Assembly: GCF_963678635.1 (NCBI RefSeq)
Contig: NW_026970841.1
Location: 1 to 64,000 of the forward strand
Reading direction: 5' to 3'
DNA from: Symsagittifera roscoffensis
Taxonomy: Eukaryota > Xenacoelomorpha > Acoela > Convolutidae
DNA: 64,000 nt
In this document: one piece after another, positions 15,001-30,595 of the stretch
Position numbering within the stretch: the stretch's first letter is position 1
Layout of the letters: the number at the start of each line of letters is the position of its first letter
The notes under the pieces: model-generated
Told to the model about the DNA's origin: nothing
Databases searched by the model: none
Seen by the model: the letters and a program-made list of their open reading frames with translations, nothing else
Position numbers and translations under genes: made by a program

Positions 15001-18000
15001 ACACCCCTGCCACCTTAACTCCCTCTCATTAACTACGAAACATCAACCATCACATCCTCTGCCACCTTCACTCCCTCTCATTAACTAAGACAACATTACC
15101 AAACACACCCCTGCCACCTTAACTCCCTCTCATTAACTACGAAACATAAACCATCACATTCTCTGCCACCTTCACTCCCTCTCATTAACTAAGACAACAT
15201 TAACAAACACACCCCTGCCACATTAACTCTCTCTCATTAACTACGAAACATCAACCATCACATCCTCTGTCACCTTCACTCCCTCTCATTAACTAAGACA
15301 ACATTACCAAACACACCCCTGCCACCTTAACTCCCTCTCATTAACTACGAAACATCAACCAACACATCCTCTGCCACCTTCACTCCCTCTCATTAACTAA
15401 GACATCATTAACAAACACACCCCTGCCACCTTAACTCCCTCTCATTAACTACGAAACATCAACCATCACATCCTCTGCCGCCTTCACTCCCTCTCATTAA
15501 CTTCGAAACATCAACCATCACATCCTCTGCCACCTTCACTCCCTCTCATTAACTACGAAACATCAACCATCACATCCTCTGCCACCTTCACTACCTCTCA
15601 TTAACTAGGACAATTTTAACAAACACACCCCTGCCACATTAACTCCCTCTCATTAACTACGAAACATCAACCATCACATCCTCTGCCACCTTCACTCCCT
15701 CTCATTAACTAAGACAACATTACCAAACACACCCCTGCCACCTTAACTCCCTCTCATTAACTACGAAACATAAACCATCACATTCTCTGCCACCTTCACT
15801 TCCTCTCATTAACTAAGACAACATTAACAAACACACCCCTGCCACATGCACTCCCTCTCATTAACTACGAAACATCAACCATCACATCCTCTGCCACCTT
15901 CACTCCCTCTCATTAACTAAGACAACGTTAACAAACACACCCATGCCACCTTAACTCCCTCTCATTAACTACGAAACATCAACCATCACATCCTCTGTCA
16001 CCTTCACTCCCTCTCATTAACTAAGACAATATTACCAAACACACCCCTGCCACCTTAACTCCCTCTCATTAACTACGAAACATCAACCATCACATCCTCT
16101 GCCACCTTCACTCCCTCTCATTAACTAAGACAACATTAACAAACACACCCCTGCCACCTTAACTCCCTCTCATTAACTACGAAACATCAACCATCACATC
16201 CTCTGCCGCCTTCACTCCCTCTCATTAACTACGAAACATTAACCATCACGTCCTCTGCCACCTTCACTCCCTCTCATTAACTACGTAACATCAACCATCA
16301 CATCCTCTGCCACCTTCACTCCCTCTCATTAACTAAGACAACATTAACAAACACACCCCTGCCACCTTAACTCCCTCTCATTAACTACGAAACATCAACC
16401 ATCACATCCTCTGCCACCTTCACTCCCTCTCATTAACTACGAAACATCAACCATAATATCCTCTGCCACCTTCACTCCCTCTCATTAACTAAGACAAAAT
16501 TAACAAACACACCCCTGCCACCTTAACTACCTCACATTAACTACGAAACATCAAACATCACATCCTCTGCCACCTTCACTCCCTCTCATTAACTAAGACA
16601 ACATTAACAAACACACCCCTGCCACCTTAACTCCCTCACATTAACTACGAAACATCAACCATCACATCCTCTGCCCCTTCACTCCCTCTCATTAACTAAG
16701 ACAACATTAACAAACACACCCCTGCCACCTTAACTCCCTCTCATTAACTACGAAACATAAACCATCACGTTCTCTGCCACCTTCACTCCCTCTCATTAAC
16801 TAAGACAACATTAACAAACACACCCCTGCCACATTAACTCCCTCTCATTAACTACAAAACATCAACCATCACATCCTCTGCCACCTTCACTCCCTCTCAT
16901 TAACTACGAAACATCAACCATAATATCCTCTGCCACCTTCACTCCCTCTCATTAACTAAGACAACATTAACAAACACACCCCTGCCACCTTAACTACCTC
17001 ACATTAACTAAGAAAACATTAACAAACACACCCCTGCCACCTTTATTCCCTCTCATTAACTACGAAACATCAACCATCACATCCTCTGCCACCTTCACTC
17101 CCTCTCACTAACTAAGACAACATTAACAAACACACCCCTGCCACCTTAACTCCCTCTCATTAACTACGAAACATCAACCATCACATCCTCTGCCACCTTC
17201 ACTCCCTCTCATTAATTAAGACAACATTAACAAACACACCTCTGCCACCTTAACTCCCTCTCATTCACTACGAAACATCAACCATCACATCCTTTGTCAC
17301 CTTCACTCCCTCTCATTAACTACGAAACATCAACCATCACATCCTCTGCCACCTTCACTCCCTCTCATTAACTAAGACAACATTAACAAACACATCCCTG
17401 CCACCTTAACTCCCTCACATTAACTACGAAACATCAACCATCACATCCTCTGCCACCTTCACTCCCTCTCATTAACTAAGACAACATTAACAAACACAAC
17501 CCTGCCACCTTAACTCCCTCTCATTAACTACGAAACATAAACCATCACGTTCTCTGCCACCTTCACTCCCTCTCATTAACTAAGACAACATTAACAAACA
17601 CACCCCTGCCACATTAACTCCCTCTCATTAACTACGAAACATCAACCATCACATCCTCCGCCACCTTCACTCCCTCTCTTTAACTAAGACAACATTAACA
17701 AACACACCCCTGCCACCTTAACTCCCTCTCATTAACTACGAAACATCAACCATCACATCCTCTGCCACCTTCACTCCCTCTCATTAACTAAGACAACATT
17801 AACAAACACACCCCTGCCACCTTAACTCCCTCTCATTAACTACGAAACATCAACCATCACATCCTCTGCCACCTTCACTCCCTCTCATTAACTAAGACAA
17901 CATTAACAAACACACCCCTGCCACCTTAACTCCCTCTCATTAAGTACGAAACATCAACCATCACATCCTCTGCCACCTTCACTCCCTCTCATTAACTTCG

Positions 18001-21000
18001 AAACATCAACCATCACATCCTCTGCCACCTTCACTCCCTTTTAACTAAGACAACATTGACAAACACACCCCTACCACTTTAACTCCCTCTCATTAACTAC
18101 GAAACATCAACCATCACATCCTCTGCCACCTTCACTCCCTCTCATTAACTAAGACAACATTAACAAACACACCCCTGCCACCTTAACTCCCTCTCATTAA
18201 CTACGAAACATCAACCATCACATCCTCTGCCACCTTCACTCCCTCTCATTAACTAAGACAACATTAACAAACATACCCCGGCCACCTTAACTCTCTCTCA
18301 TTAACTACGAAACATCAACCATCACATCCTCTGCCACCTTCACTCCCTCTCATTAACTAAGACAACATTAACAAACACACCCCTGCCACCTTAACTCCCT
18401 CTCATCAACTACGAAACATCAACCATCACATCCTCTGTCACCTTCACTCCCTCTCATTATCTAAGACATCATTAACAAACACACCCCTGCCACCTTAACT
18501 ACCTCTCATTAACTACGAAACATCAACCATCACGTCCTCCGCCACCTTCACTCCCTCTCTTTAACTAAGACAACATTAACAAACACACCCCTGCCACCTT
18601 AACTCCCTCTCATTAACTACGAAACATCAACCATCACATCCTCTGCCACCTTCACTCCCTCTCATTAACTAAGACAACATTAACAAACACACCCCTGCCA
18701 CCTTACCTCGCTCTCATTAACTACGAAACATCAATCATCACATCCTCTGCCACCTTCACTCCCTCTCATTAACTAAGACATCATTAACAAACACACCCTT
18801 GCCACCTTAACTACCTCTCATTAACTACGAAACATCAACCATCACATCCTCCGCCACCTTCACTCCCTCTCTTTAACTAAGACAACATTAACAAACACAC
18901 CCCTGCCACCTTAACTACCTCTCATTAACTACAAAACATCAACCATCACATCCTCCGCCACCTTCACTCCCTCTCATTAACTAAGACAACATTAACAAAC
19001 ATACCCCGGCCACCTTACCTCGCTCTCATTAACTACGAAACATCAATCATCACATCCTCTGCCACCTTCACTCCCTCTCTTTAACTAAGACAACATTAAC
19101 AAACACACCCCTGCCACCTTAACTACCTCTCATTAACTACGAAACATCAACCATCACATCCTCCGCCACCTTCACTCCCTCTCATTAACTAAGACAACAT
19201 TAACAAACATACCCCGGCCACCTTAACTCTCTCTCATTAACTACGAAACATCAACCATCACATCCTCTGCCACCTTCACTCCCTCTCATTAACTAAGACA
19301 ACATTAACAAACACACCCCTGCCACCTTAACTCCCTCTCATTAACTACGAAACATCAACCATCACATCCTCGCCACCCTCACTCCCTCTCATTAACTAAG
19401 ACAACATTAACAAACATACCCCGGCCACCTTAACTCTCTCTCATTAACTACGAAACATCAACCATCACATCCTCCGCCACCTTCACTCCCTCTCTTTAAC
19501 TAAGACAACATTAACAAACACACCCCTGCCACCTTAACTACCTCTCATTAACTACAAAACATCAACCATCACATCCTCCGCCACCTTCACTCCCTCTCTT
19601 TAACTAAGACAACATTAACAAACACACCCCTGCCACCTTAACTCCCTCTCATTAACTACGAAACATCAACCATCACATCCTCTGCCACCCTCACTCCCTC
19701 TCATTAACTAAGACAACATTAACAAACATACCCCGGCCACCTTAACTCTCTCTCATTAACTACGAAACATCAACCATCACATCCTCTGCCACCTTCACTC
19801 CCTCTCATTAACTAAGACAACATTAACAAACACACCCCTGCCACCTTAACTCCCTCTCATCAACTACGAAACATCAACCATCACATCCTCTGCCTCCTTC
19901 ACTCCCTCTCATTAACTAAGACATCATTAACAAACACACCCCTGCCACCTTAACTACCTCTCATTAACTACGAAAAATCAACCATCACATCCTCCGCCAC
20001 CTTCACGCCCTCTCTTTAACTAAGACAACATTAACAAACACACCCCTGCCACCTTAACTCCCTCTCATTAACTACGAAACATCAACCATCACATCCTCTG
20101 CCACCTTCACTCCCTCTCATTAACTAAGACAACATTAACAAACACACCCCTGCCACCTTACCTCGCTCTCATTAACTACGAAACATCAATCATCACATCC
20201 TCTGCCACCTTCACTCCCTCTCATTAACTAAGACATCATTAACAAACACACCCCTGCCACCTTAACTACCTCTCATTAACTACGAAACATCAACCATCAC
20301 ATCCTTTGCCACCTTCACTCCCTCTATTTAACTAAGACAACATTAACAAACACACCCCTGCCACCTTAACTACCTCTCATTAACTACGAAACATCAACCA
20401 TCACATCCTCCGCCACCTTCACTCCCTCTCTTTAACTAAGACAACCTTAACAAACACACCCCTGCCACCTTAACTCCCTCTCATTAACTCCGAAACATCA
20501 ACCATCACATCCTCTGCCACCTTCACTCCCTCTCATTAACTAAGACAACATTAACAAACACACCCCTGCCACCTTAACTCCCTCTCATTAACTACGAAAC
20601 ATCAACCATCACATCCTCTGCCACCTTCACTCCCTCTCATTAACTAAGACAACATTAACAAACACACCCCTGCCACCTTAACTCCCTCTCATTAAATACG
20701 AAACATCAACCATCACATCCTCTGCCACCTTCACTCCCTCTCATTAACTACGAAACATCAACCATCACATCCTCTGCCACCTTCACTCCCTTTTAACTAA
20801 GACAACATTGACAAACACACCCCTACCACTTTAACTCCCTCTCATTAACTACGAAACATCAACCATCACATCCTCTGCCACCTTCACTCCCTCTCATTAA
20901 CTAAGACAACATTAACAAACACACCCCTGCCACCTTAACTCCCTCTCATTAACTACGAAACATCAACCATCACATCCTCTGCCACCTTCACTCCCTCTCA

Positions 21001-24000
21001 TTAACTAAGACAACATTAACAAACACACCCCTGCCACCTTAACTCCCTCTCATCAACTACGAAACATCAACCATCACATCCTCTGCCACCTTCACTCCCT
21101 CTCATTAACTAAGACATCATTAACAAACACACCCCTGCCACCTTAACTTCCTCTCATTAAATACGAAACATCAACCATCACATCCTCCGCCACCTTCACT
21201 CCCTCTCTTTAACTAAGACAACATTAACAAACACACCCCTGCCACCTTAACTCCCTCTCATTAACTACGAAACATCAACCATCACATCCTCTGCCACCTT
21301 CACTCCCTCTCATTAACTAAGACAACATTAACAAACACACCCCTGCCACCTTACCTCGCTCTCATTAACTACGAAACTACGAAACATCAACCATCACATC
21401 CTCTGCCACCTTCACTCCCTCTCATCAACTAAGACAACATTAACAAACACACCCCTGCCACCTTAACTCCCTCTCATTAACTACGAAACATCAACCATCA
21501 CATCCTCTGCCACCTTCACTCCCTCTCATTAACTAAGACAACATTAACAAACATACCCCTGCCACCTTAACTCCCTCTCATTAAGTACGAAACATCAACC
21601 ATCACATCCTCTGCCACCTTCACTCCCTCTCATTAACTACGAAACATCAACCATCACATCCTCTGCCACCTTCACTCCCTTTTAACTAAGACAACATTGA
21701 CAAACACACCCCTACCACTTTAACTCCCTCTCATTAACTACGAAACATCAACCATCACATCCTCTGCCACCTTCACTCCCTCTCATTAACTAAGACAACA
21801 TTAACAAACACACCCCTGCCACCTTAACTCCCTCTCATTAACTACGAAACATCAACCATCACATCCTCTGCCACCTTCACTCCCTCTCATTAACTAAGAC
21901 AACATTAACAAACATACCCCGGCCACCTTAATTCTCTCTCATTAACTACGAAACATCAACCATCACATCCTCTGCCACCTTCACTCCCTCTCATTAACTA
22001 AGACAACATTAACAAACACACCCCTGCCACCTTAACTCCCTCTCATCAACTACGAAACATCAACCATCACATCCTCTGCCACCTTCACTCCCTCTCATTA
22101 ACTAAGACATCATTAACAAACACACCCCTGCCATCTTAACTACCTCTCATTAACTACGAAACATCAACCATCACATCCTCCGCCACCTTCACTCCCTCTC
22201 TTTAACTAAGACAACATAAACAAACACACCCCTGCCACCTTCACTCCCTCTCATTAACTACGAAACATCAACCATCACATCCTCTGCCACCTTCACTCCC
22301 TTTTAACTAAGACAACATTGACAAACACACCCCTACCACTTTAACTCCCTCTCATTAACTACGAAACATCAACCATCACATCCTCTGCCACCTTCACTCC
22401 CTCTCATTAACTAAGACAACATTAACAAACACACCCCTGCCACCTTAACTCCCTCTCATTAACTACGAAACATCATCCATCACATCCTCTGCCACCTTCA
22501 CTCCCTCTCATTAACTAAGACAACATTAACAAACATACCCCGGCCACCTTAACTCTCTCTCATTAACTATGAAACATCAACCATCACATCCTCTGCCACC
22601 TTCACTCCCTCTCATTAACTAAGACAACATTAACAAACACACCCCTGCCACCTTAACTCCCTCTCATCAACTACGAAACATCAACCATCACATCCTCTGC
22701 CACCTTCACTCCCTCTCCTTAACTAAGACATCATTAACAAACACACCCCTGCCACCTTAACTACCTCTCATTAACTACGAAACATCAACCATCACATCCT
22801 CCGCCACCTTCACTCCCTCTCTTTAACTAAGACAACATTAACAAACACACCCCTGCCACCTTAACTCCCTCTCATTAACTACGAAACATCAACCATCACA
22901 TCCTCTGCCACCTTCACTCCCTCTCATTAACTAAGACAACATTAACAAACACACCCCTGCCACCTTACCTCGCTCTCATTAACTACGAAACTACGAAACA
23001 TCAACCATCACATCCTCTGCCACCTTCACTCCCTCTCATTAACTAAGACAACATTAACAAACACACCCCTGCCACCTTAACTACCTCTCATTAAGTACGA
23101 AACATCAACCATCACATCCTCTGCCACCTTCACTCCCTCTCATTAACTACGAAACATCAACCATCACATCCTCTGCCAACTTCACTCCCTCTCATTAACT
23201 AAGACAACATTAACAAACACACCCCTGCCACCTTAACTCCCTCTCATTAAGTACGAAACATCAACCATCACATCCTCTGCCACCTTCACTCCCTCTCATT
23301 AACTACGAAACAACAACCATCACATCCTCTGCCACCTTCACTCCCTTTTAACTAAGACAACATTGACAAACACACCCCTACCACTTTAACTCCCTCTCAT
23401 TAACTACGAAACATCAACCATCACATCCTCTGGCACCTTCGTTCCCTCTCATTAACTAAGACAACATTAACAAACACACCCCTGCCATCTTAACTCCCTC
23501 TCATTAACTACGAAACATCAACCATCACAACCTCTGCCACCTTCACTCCCTCTCATTAACTAAGACAACATTAACAAACATACCCCGGCCACCTTAACTC
23601 TCTCTCATTAACTACGAAACATCAACCATCACATCCTCTGCCACCTTCACTCCCTCTCATTAACTAAGACAACATTAACAAACACACCCCTGCCACCTTA
23701 ACTCCCTCTCATCAACTACGAAACATCAACCATCCCATCCTCTGCCACCTTCACTCCCTCTCATTAACTAAGACATCATTAACAAACACACCCCTGCCAC
23801 CTTAACTACCTCTCATTAACTACGAAACATCAACCATCACATCCTCTGCCACCTTCACTCCCTCTCATTAACTAAGACAACATTAACAAACACACCCCTG
23901 CCACCTTACCTCGCTCTCATTAACTACGAAACTACGAAACATCAACCATCACATCCTCTGCCACCTTCAATCCCTCTCATTAACTAAGACAACATTAACA

Positions 24001-24600
24001 AACACACCCCTGCCACCTTCACTCCCTCTCATTAACTACGAAACATCAACCATCACATCCTCTGCCACCTTCACTCCCTTTTAACTAAGACAACATTGAC
24101 AAACACACCCCTACCATTTTAACTCCCTCTCATTAACTACGAAACATCAACCATCACATCTTCTGCCACCTTTACTCCCTCTCATTAACTAAGACAACAT
24201 TAACAAACACACCCCTGCCACCTTAACTCCCTCTCATTAACTACGAAACATCAACCATCACATCCTCTGCCACCTTCACTCCCTCTCATTAACTAAGACA
24301 ACATTAACAAACACACTCCTGCAACCTTAACTCCCTCTCATTAACTACGAAACATCAACCATCACATCCTGTGCCACCTTCACTCCCTCTCATTAACTAA
24401 GACAACATTAACAAACACACCCCTGCCACCTTAAATCTCTCTCATTAACTACGAAACATCAACCATCACATCCTCTGCCACCTTCACTCCCTCTCATTAA
24501 CTAAGACAACATTAACAAACATACCCCTGCCACCTTAACTCCCTCTCATTAACTACGAAACATCAACCATCACATCCTCTGCCACCTTCACTCCCTCTCA

Positions 24601-27600
24601 AAGACTAGGACAACAATCACTAACACAACATCTGCCACATTCACTCCCCACCAAAAACTAGGACAACATTCACAAACACACCCTATGCCACCTTCACTCC
24701 CTCACAATAACTAGGATAACAATCACTAACACACCATCTGCCACCTTCACTCCCCCTCAAAGACTAGAACAACATTCACCAACACACCATCTGCAACCTT
24801 CACTCCTTAACAATAACTAGGACAACATTCACAAACACACCATCTGCCACCTTCACTCCCTCTCAAAGACTAGGACAACAATCTCCAGCACACCACCTAC
24901 CGCCTTCACACCCTAACAATAACTAGGACAACATTCACAAACACACCCTATGCCACCTTCACTCCCTCTCAATAACTAGGACAACATTCACCAACACACC
25001 ATCTGCCACCTTCGCTCCCTAACAATAACTAGGACAACATTCACAAACACACCCTATGCCACCTTCACTCCCTCTCCATAACTAGGACAACATTCACCAA
25101 CACACCATCTGCCACCTTCACTCCCTAACAATAACTAGGGCAACATTCACAAACACACCCTATGCCACCTTCACTCCCTCTCAAAAACTAGGACAACAAT
25201 CATTAACACACCATCTGCCACCTTCACTCCACCTCAAAGACTAAGACAACATTCACCAACACACCATCTGCCACCTTCACTCCCTAACAATAACTAGGAC
25301 AACATTCACAAACACACCCTATGCCACATTCACTCCCTCTCAATAACTAGGACAACAATCACCAACACACCATCTGCCACCTTCACTCCCCCTCAATAAC
25401 TTGGACAACATTCACCAACACACCATCTGCCACCTTCACTCCCCCTCAATAACTAGGGCAACAATCACCAAAACACCTTCTGCCACCTTCACTTCCTCTC
25501 AATAACTAGGACAACAATCACCAACGCACCATCTGCCACCTTCACTCCCCCTCATAAAATAGGACAACACTCACCAACACACCATCTGTCACCTTCATTC
25601 CCCCTCAATAACTAGGACAACAATCACCAAAACACCTTCTGCCACCTTAACTTCCCCTCAATAACTAGGACAACAAACACCAAAACACTTTCTGCCACCT
25701 TCACTCCCTCTCAATAATTAGGACAACAAACACCAACGCACCATCTGCCACCTTCACTCCCCCTGAATAACTAGGACAACAATCACTAACACACCCTATA
25801 CCACCTTCACTCCCTCTCAAAAACTAGGACAACAATCACTAACATACCATCTGCCACCTTCACTCCCCCTCGAAGACTAGGACAACATTCACCAACACAC
25901 CATCTGCCACCTTCACTCCCTAACAATAACTAGGACAACATTCACAAACACACCCTATGCCACCTTCAATCCCTCTCAGTAACTAGGACAACAATCACTA
26001 ACACACCATCTGCCACCTTCACTCCCTCTCAAAGACTAGGACAACATTCACCAACACACCATCTGCCTCCTTCACTCCCTAACAATAACTAGGACAACAT
26101 TCACAAACACACCCTATGCCACCTTCACTCCCTCTCAATAACTAGGACAACAATCACCAACACACCATCTGCCACCTTCACTCCCCCTCAATAACTTGGA
26201 CAACATTCACCAACACACCAACTGCCGCCTTCACTCACCCTCAATAACTAGGACAACAATCACTAAAACACCTTCTGCCACCTTCACTCCCTCTCAATAA
26301 ATAGGACAACAATCACCAACGCACCATCTGCCACCTTCACTCCCCCTCATAAAATAGGACAACACTCACCAACACACCATCTGCCACCTTCATTCCCCCT
26401 CAATAACTAGGACAACAATCACCAAAACACCTTCTGCCACCTTCACTCCCCCTCAAAAACTAGGACAACAAACACCAAAACACCTTCTGCCACCTTCACT
26501 CCCTCTCAATAACTAGGACAACAATCACCAACGCACCATCTGCCACCTTCACTCCCCCTCAATAACTAGGACAACAATCACTAACACACCATCTGCCACC
26601 TTCACTCCCCCTCAATAATTTGGACAACATTCACCAACACACCATCTGCCACCTTCACTCCCCCTCAATAACTAGGACAACAAACACCAAAACACCTTCT
26701 GCCACCTTCACTCCCTCTCAATAACTAGGACAACAATCACCAACGCACCATCTGCCACCTTCACTCCCCCTCAAAAACTAGGACAACAATCATCAAAACA
26801 CCTTCTGCCACCTTCACTCCCTCTCAATAACTAGGACAACAATCACCAAAGCACCATCTGCCACCTTCACTCCCCCACATAAAATAGGACAACACTCACC
26901 AACACACCATCTGCCACCTTCATTCCCCCTCAATAACTAGGACAACAATCACCAAACACCTTCTGCCACCTTCACTCCCCCTCAATAACTAGGACAAAAA
27001 ACACCAAAACACCTTCTGCCACCTTCACTCCCTCTCAATAACTAGGACAACAATCACCAACGCACCATCTGCCACCTTCACTCCCCCTCAATAACTAGGA
27101 CAACATTCACCAACACACCATCTGCCACCTTCACTCCCTAACAATAACTAGGACAACATTCACAAACACACCCTATGCCACCTTCAATCCCTCTCAGTAA
27201 CTAGGACAACATTCACCAACACACCAACTGCCACCTTCACTCACCATCAATAACTAGGACAACAATCACTAAAACACCTTCTGCCACCTTCACTTCCTCT
27301 CAATAAATAGGACAACAATCACCAACGCACCATCTGCCACCTTTACTCCCCCTCATAAAATAGGACAACACTCACCAACACACCATCTGCCACCTTCATT
27401 CCCCCTCAATAACTAGGACAACAATCACTAAAACACCTTCTGTCACCTTCACTCCCCCTCAATAACTAGGACAACAAACACCAAAACACCTTCTGCCACC
27501 TTCACTCCCTCTCAATAACTAGGACAACAATCACCAACGCACCATCTGCCACCTTCACTCCCCCTCAATAACTAGGACAACAAACACCAAAACACCTTCT

Positions 27601-30595
27601 GCCACCTTCACTCCCTCTCAAAAACTAGGACAAAAATCACCAACTCACCATCTGCCACCTTCACTCCCCCTCAAAAACTAGGACAACAATCATCAAAACA
27701 GCTTCTGCCAACTTCACTCCCTCTCAATAACTAGGACAACAATCACCAACGCACCATCTGCCACCTTCACTCCCCCACATAAAATAGGACAACACTCACC
27801 AACACACCATCTGCCACCTTCATTCCCCCTCAATAACTAGGACAACAATCACCAAACACCTTCTGCCACCTTCACTCCCCCTCAATAACTAGGACAAAAA
27901 ACACCAAAACACCTTCTGCCACCTTCACTCCCTCTCAAAAACTAGGACAACAACCACCAACGCACCATCTGCCACCTTCACTCCCCCTCAATAAATAGGA
28001 CAACATTCACCAACACACCATCTGCCACCTTCACTCCCTAACAATAACTAGGACAACATTCACAAACACACCCTATGCCACCTTCAATCCCTCTCAGTAA
28101 CTAGGACAACAATCACTAACACACCATCTGCTACCTTCACTCCCTCTCAAAGACTAGGACAACATTCACCAACACACCATCTGCCACCTTCACTCCCTAA
28201 CAATAACTAGGACAACATTCACAAACACACCCTATGCCACCTTCACTCCCTCTCAATAATTAGGACAACAATCACCAACACACCATCTGCCACCTTCACT
28301 CCCCCTCAATAACTTGGACAACATTCACCAACACACCAACTGCCACCTTCACTCACCCTCAATAACTAGGACAACAATCACCAAAACACCTTCTGCCACC
28401 TTCACTCCCTCTCAATAAATAGGACAACAATCACCAACGCACCATCTGCCACCTTCACTCCCCCTCATAAAATAGGACAACACTCACCAACACACCATCT
28501 GCCACCTTCATTCCCCCTCAATAACTAGGACAACAATCACCAAAACACCTTCTGCCACCTTCACTCCCCCTCAATAACTAGGACAACAAACACCAAAACA
28601 CCTTCTGCCACCTTCACTCCCTCTCAATAACTAGGACAACAATCACCAACGCACCATCTGCCACCTTCATTCCCCCTCAATAACTAGGACAACAATCACC
28701 AAAACACCTTCTGCCACCTTCACTCCCCCTCAATAACTAGGACAACAAACACCAAAACACCTTCTGCCACCTTCACTCCCCCTCAATAATTTGGACAACA
28801 TTCACCAACACACCATCTGCCACCTTCACTCCCCCTCAATAACTAGGACAACAAACACCAAAACACCTTCTGCCACCTTCACTCCCTCTCAATAACTAGG
28901 ACAACAATCACCAACGCACCATCTGCCACCTTCACTCCCCCTCAAAAACTAGGACAACAATCATCAAAACACCTTCTGCCACCTTCACTCCCTCTCAATA
29001 ACTAGGACAACAATCGACAACGCACCATCTGCCACCTTCACCCCCCCTCATAAAATAGGACAACACTCACCAACACACCATCTGCCACCTTCATTCCCCC
29101 TCAATAACTAGGACAACAATCACCAAACACCTTCTGCCACCTTCACTCCCCCTCAATAACTAAGACAAAAAACACCAAAACACCTTCTGCCACCTTCACT
29201 CCCTCTCAATAACTAGGACAACAATCACCAACGCACCATCTGCCACCTTCACTCCCCCTCAATCAATAACTAGGACAACAATCACTAACACACTATCTGC
29301 CACCTTCACTCCCCCTCAATAACTTGGACAACATTCACCAACACACCATCTGCCACCTTCACTCCCCCCCAATAACTAGGACAACAAACACCAAAAAACC
29401 TTCTGCCACCTTCACTCCCTCTCAAAAACTAGGACAACAATCACCAACGCACCATCTGCCACCTTCACTCCACCTCAAAAACTATGAAACAATCACCAAA
29501 ACACCTTCTGCCACCTTCACTCCCTCTCAATAACTAGGACAACAATCACCAACGCACCATCTGCCACCTTCACTCCCCCTCATAAAATAGGACAACACTC
29601 ACCAACACACCATCTGTCACCTTCATTCCCCCTCAATAACTAGGACAACAATCACCAAAACACCTTCTGCCACCTTCACTCCCTCTCAATAACTAGGACA
29701 ACAATCACTAACACACCATCTGCCACCTTCACTCCCCCTCAAAAACCAGGACAACCTTCACTAACACATCCTATGCCACCTTCACTCCCTCTCAATAACT
29801 AGGACAACAATCACTAACACACCATATGCCACCTTCACTCCCCCTCAATAACTTGGACAATATTCACCAACACACCATCTGCCAGCTTCACTCCCCCTCA
29901 ATAACTAGGACAACAAACACCAAAACACCTTCTGCCACCTTCACTCCCTCTCAATAACTAGGACAACAATCACCAACGCACCATCTGCCACCTTCACTCC
30001 CCCTCAATAACTTGGACAACATTCACCAACACACCATCTGCCACCTTCACTCCCCCTCAATAACTAGGACAACAATCACCAAAACACCTTCTGCCACCTT
30101 AACTCCCTCTCAATAAATAGGGCAACAATCACCAACGCACTATCTGCCACCTTCACTCCCCCTCATAAAATAGGACAACACAACAACACACCATCTGTCA
30201 CCTTCATTCCCCCTCAATAACCAGGACAACCTTCACTAACACATCCAATGCCACCTTCACTCCCTCTCAATAACTAGGACAACAATCACTAACACACCAT
30301 CTGCCATCTTCACTCCCCCTCAATAACTTGGACAACATTCACCAACACACCATCTGCCACCTTCACTCCCCCTCAATAACTCAAAAACTAGGACAACAAT
30401 CACCAAAACACCTTCTGCCACCTTCACTCCCCCTCATAAAATAGGACAACAGTCACCAACACACCATCTGCCACCCTCACTCCCCCTCAATAACTAGGAC
30501 AACAATCACCAAAACAGCTTCTGCCACCTTCACTACCTCTCAATAACTAGGACAACAACCACCAACGCACCATCTGCCACCTTCACTCGTCCTTC
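24601..30595. repeat. Zone 2: 53 bp unit family
   Basis: At about 24,600 the variable half changes abruptly to AATAACTAGGACAACAATCA with CCAACACACCATCTGCC, or CCAAAACACCTTCTGCC. The period becomes 53 bp and the ending changes from CCCTCTC to CCCCCTC in many units. The core CTGCCACCTTCACTCCC is unchanged. Sub-blocks with ACGCACCATCTGCC and CATAAAATAGGACAAC recur several times, showing block duplication here as well, but units differ more from each other than in zone 1. Confidence 0.9.

Larger units (their letters stand above)
1..24600. repeat. Zone 1: homogeneous 52 bp units of several types
   Basis: Two 52 bp types are interleaved. One carries ATTAACTACGAAACATCAAC, the other ATTAACTAAGACAACATTAA with ACACACCCCTGCC. 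A third, 53 bp type carries AAAGACTAGGACAACATTCA. Private variants mark sub-blocks: CATCATGTGCC (0.7-3.7 kb), ACAACCACACC (4.8-6.6 kb), CTAGGACAATTTTAAC (7.3-15.6 kb), ACATACCCCGGCC (18-23.6 kb), and a shortened unit with CCCTTTTAACTAAGAC (18-24.1 kb). Neighbouring copies are often identical over hundreds of bases, which points to recent local amplification. Confidence 0.93.
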
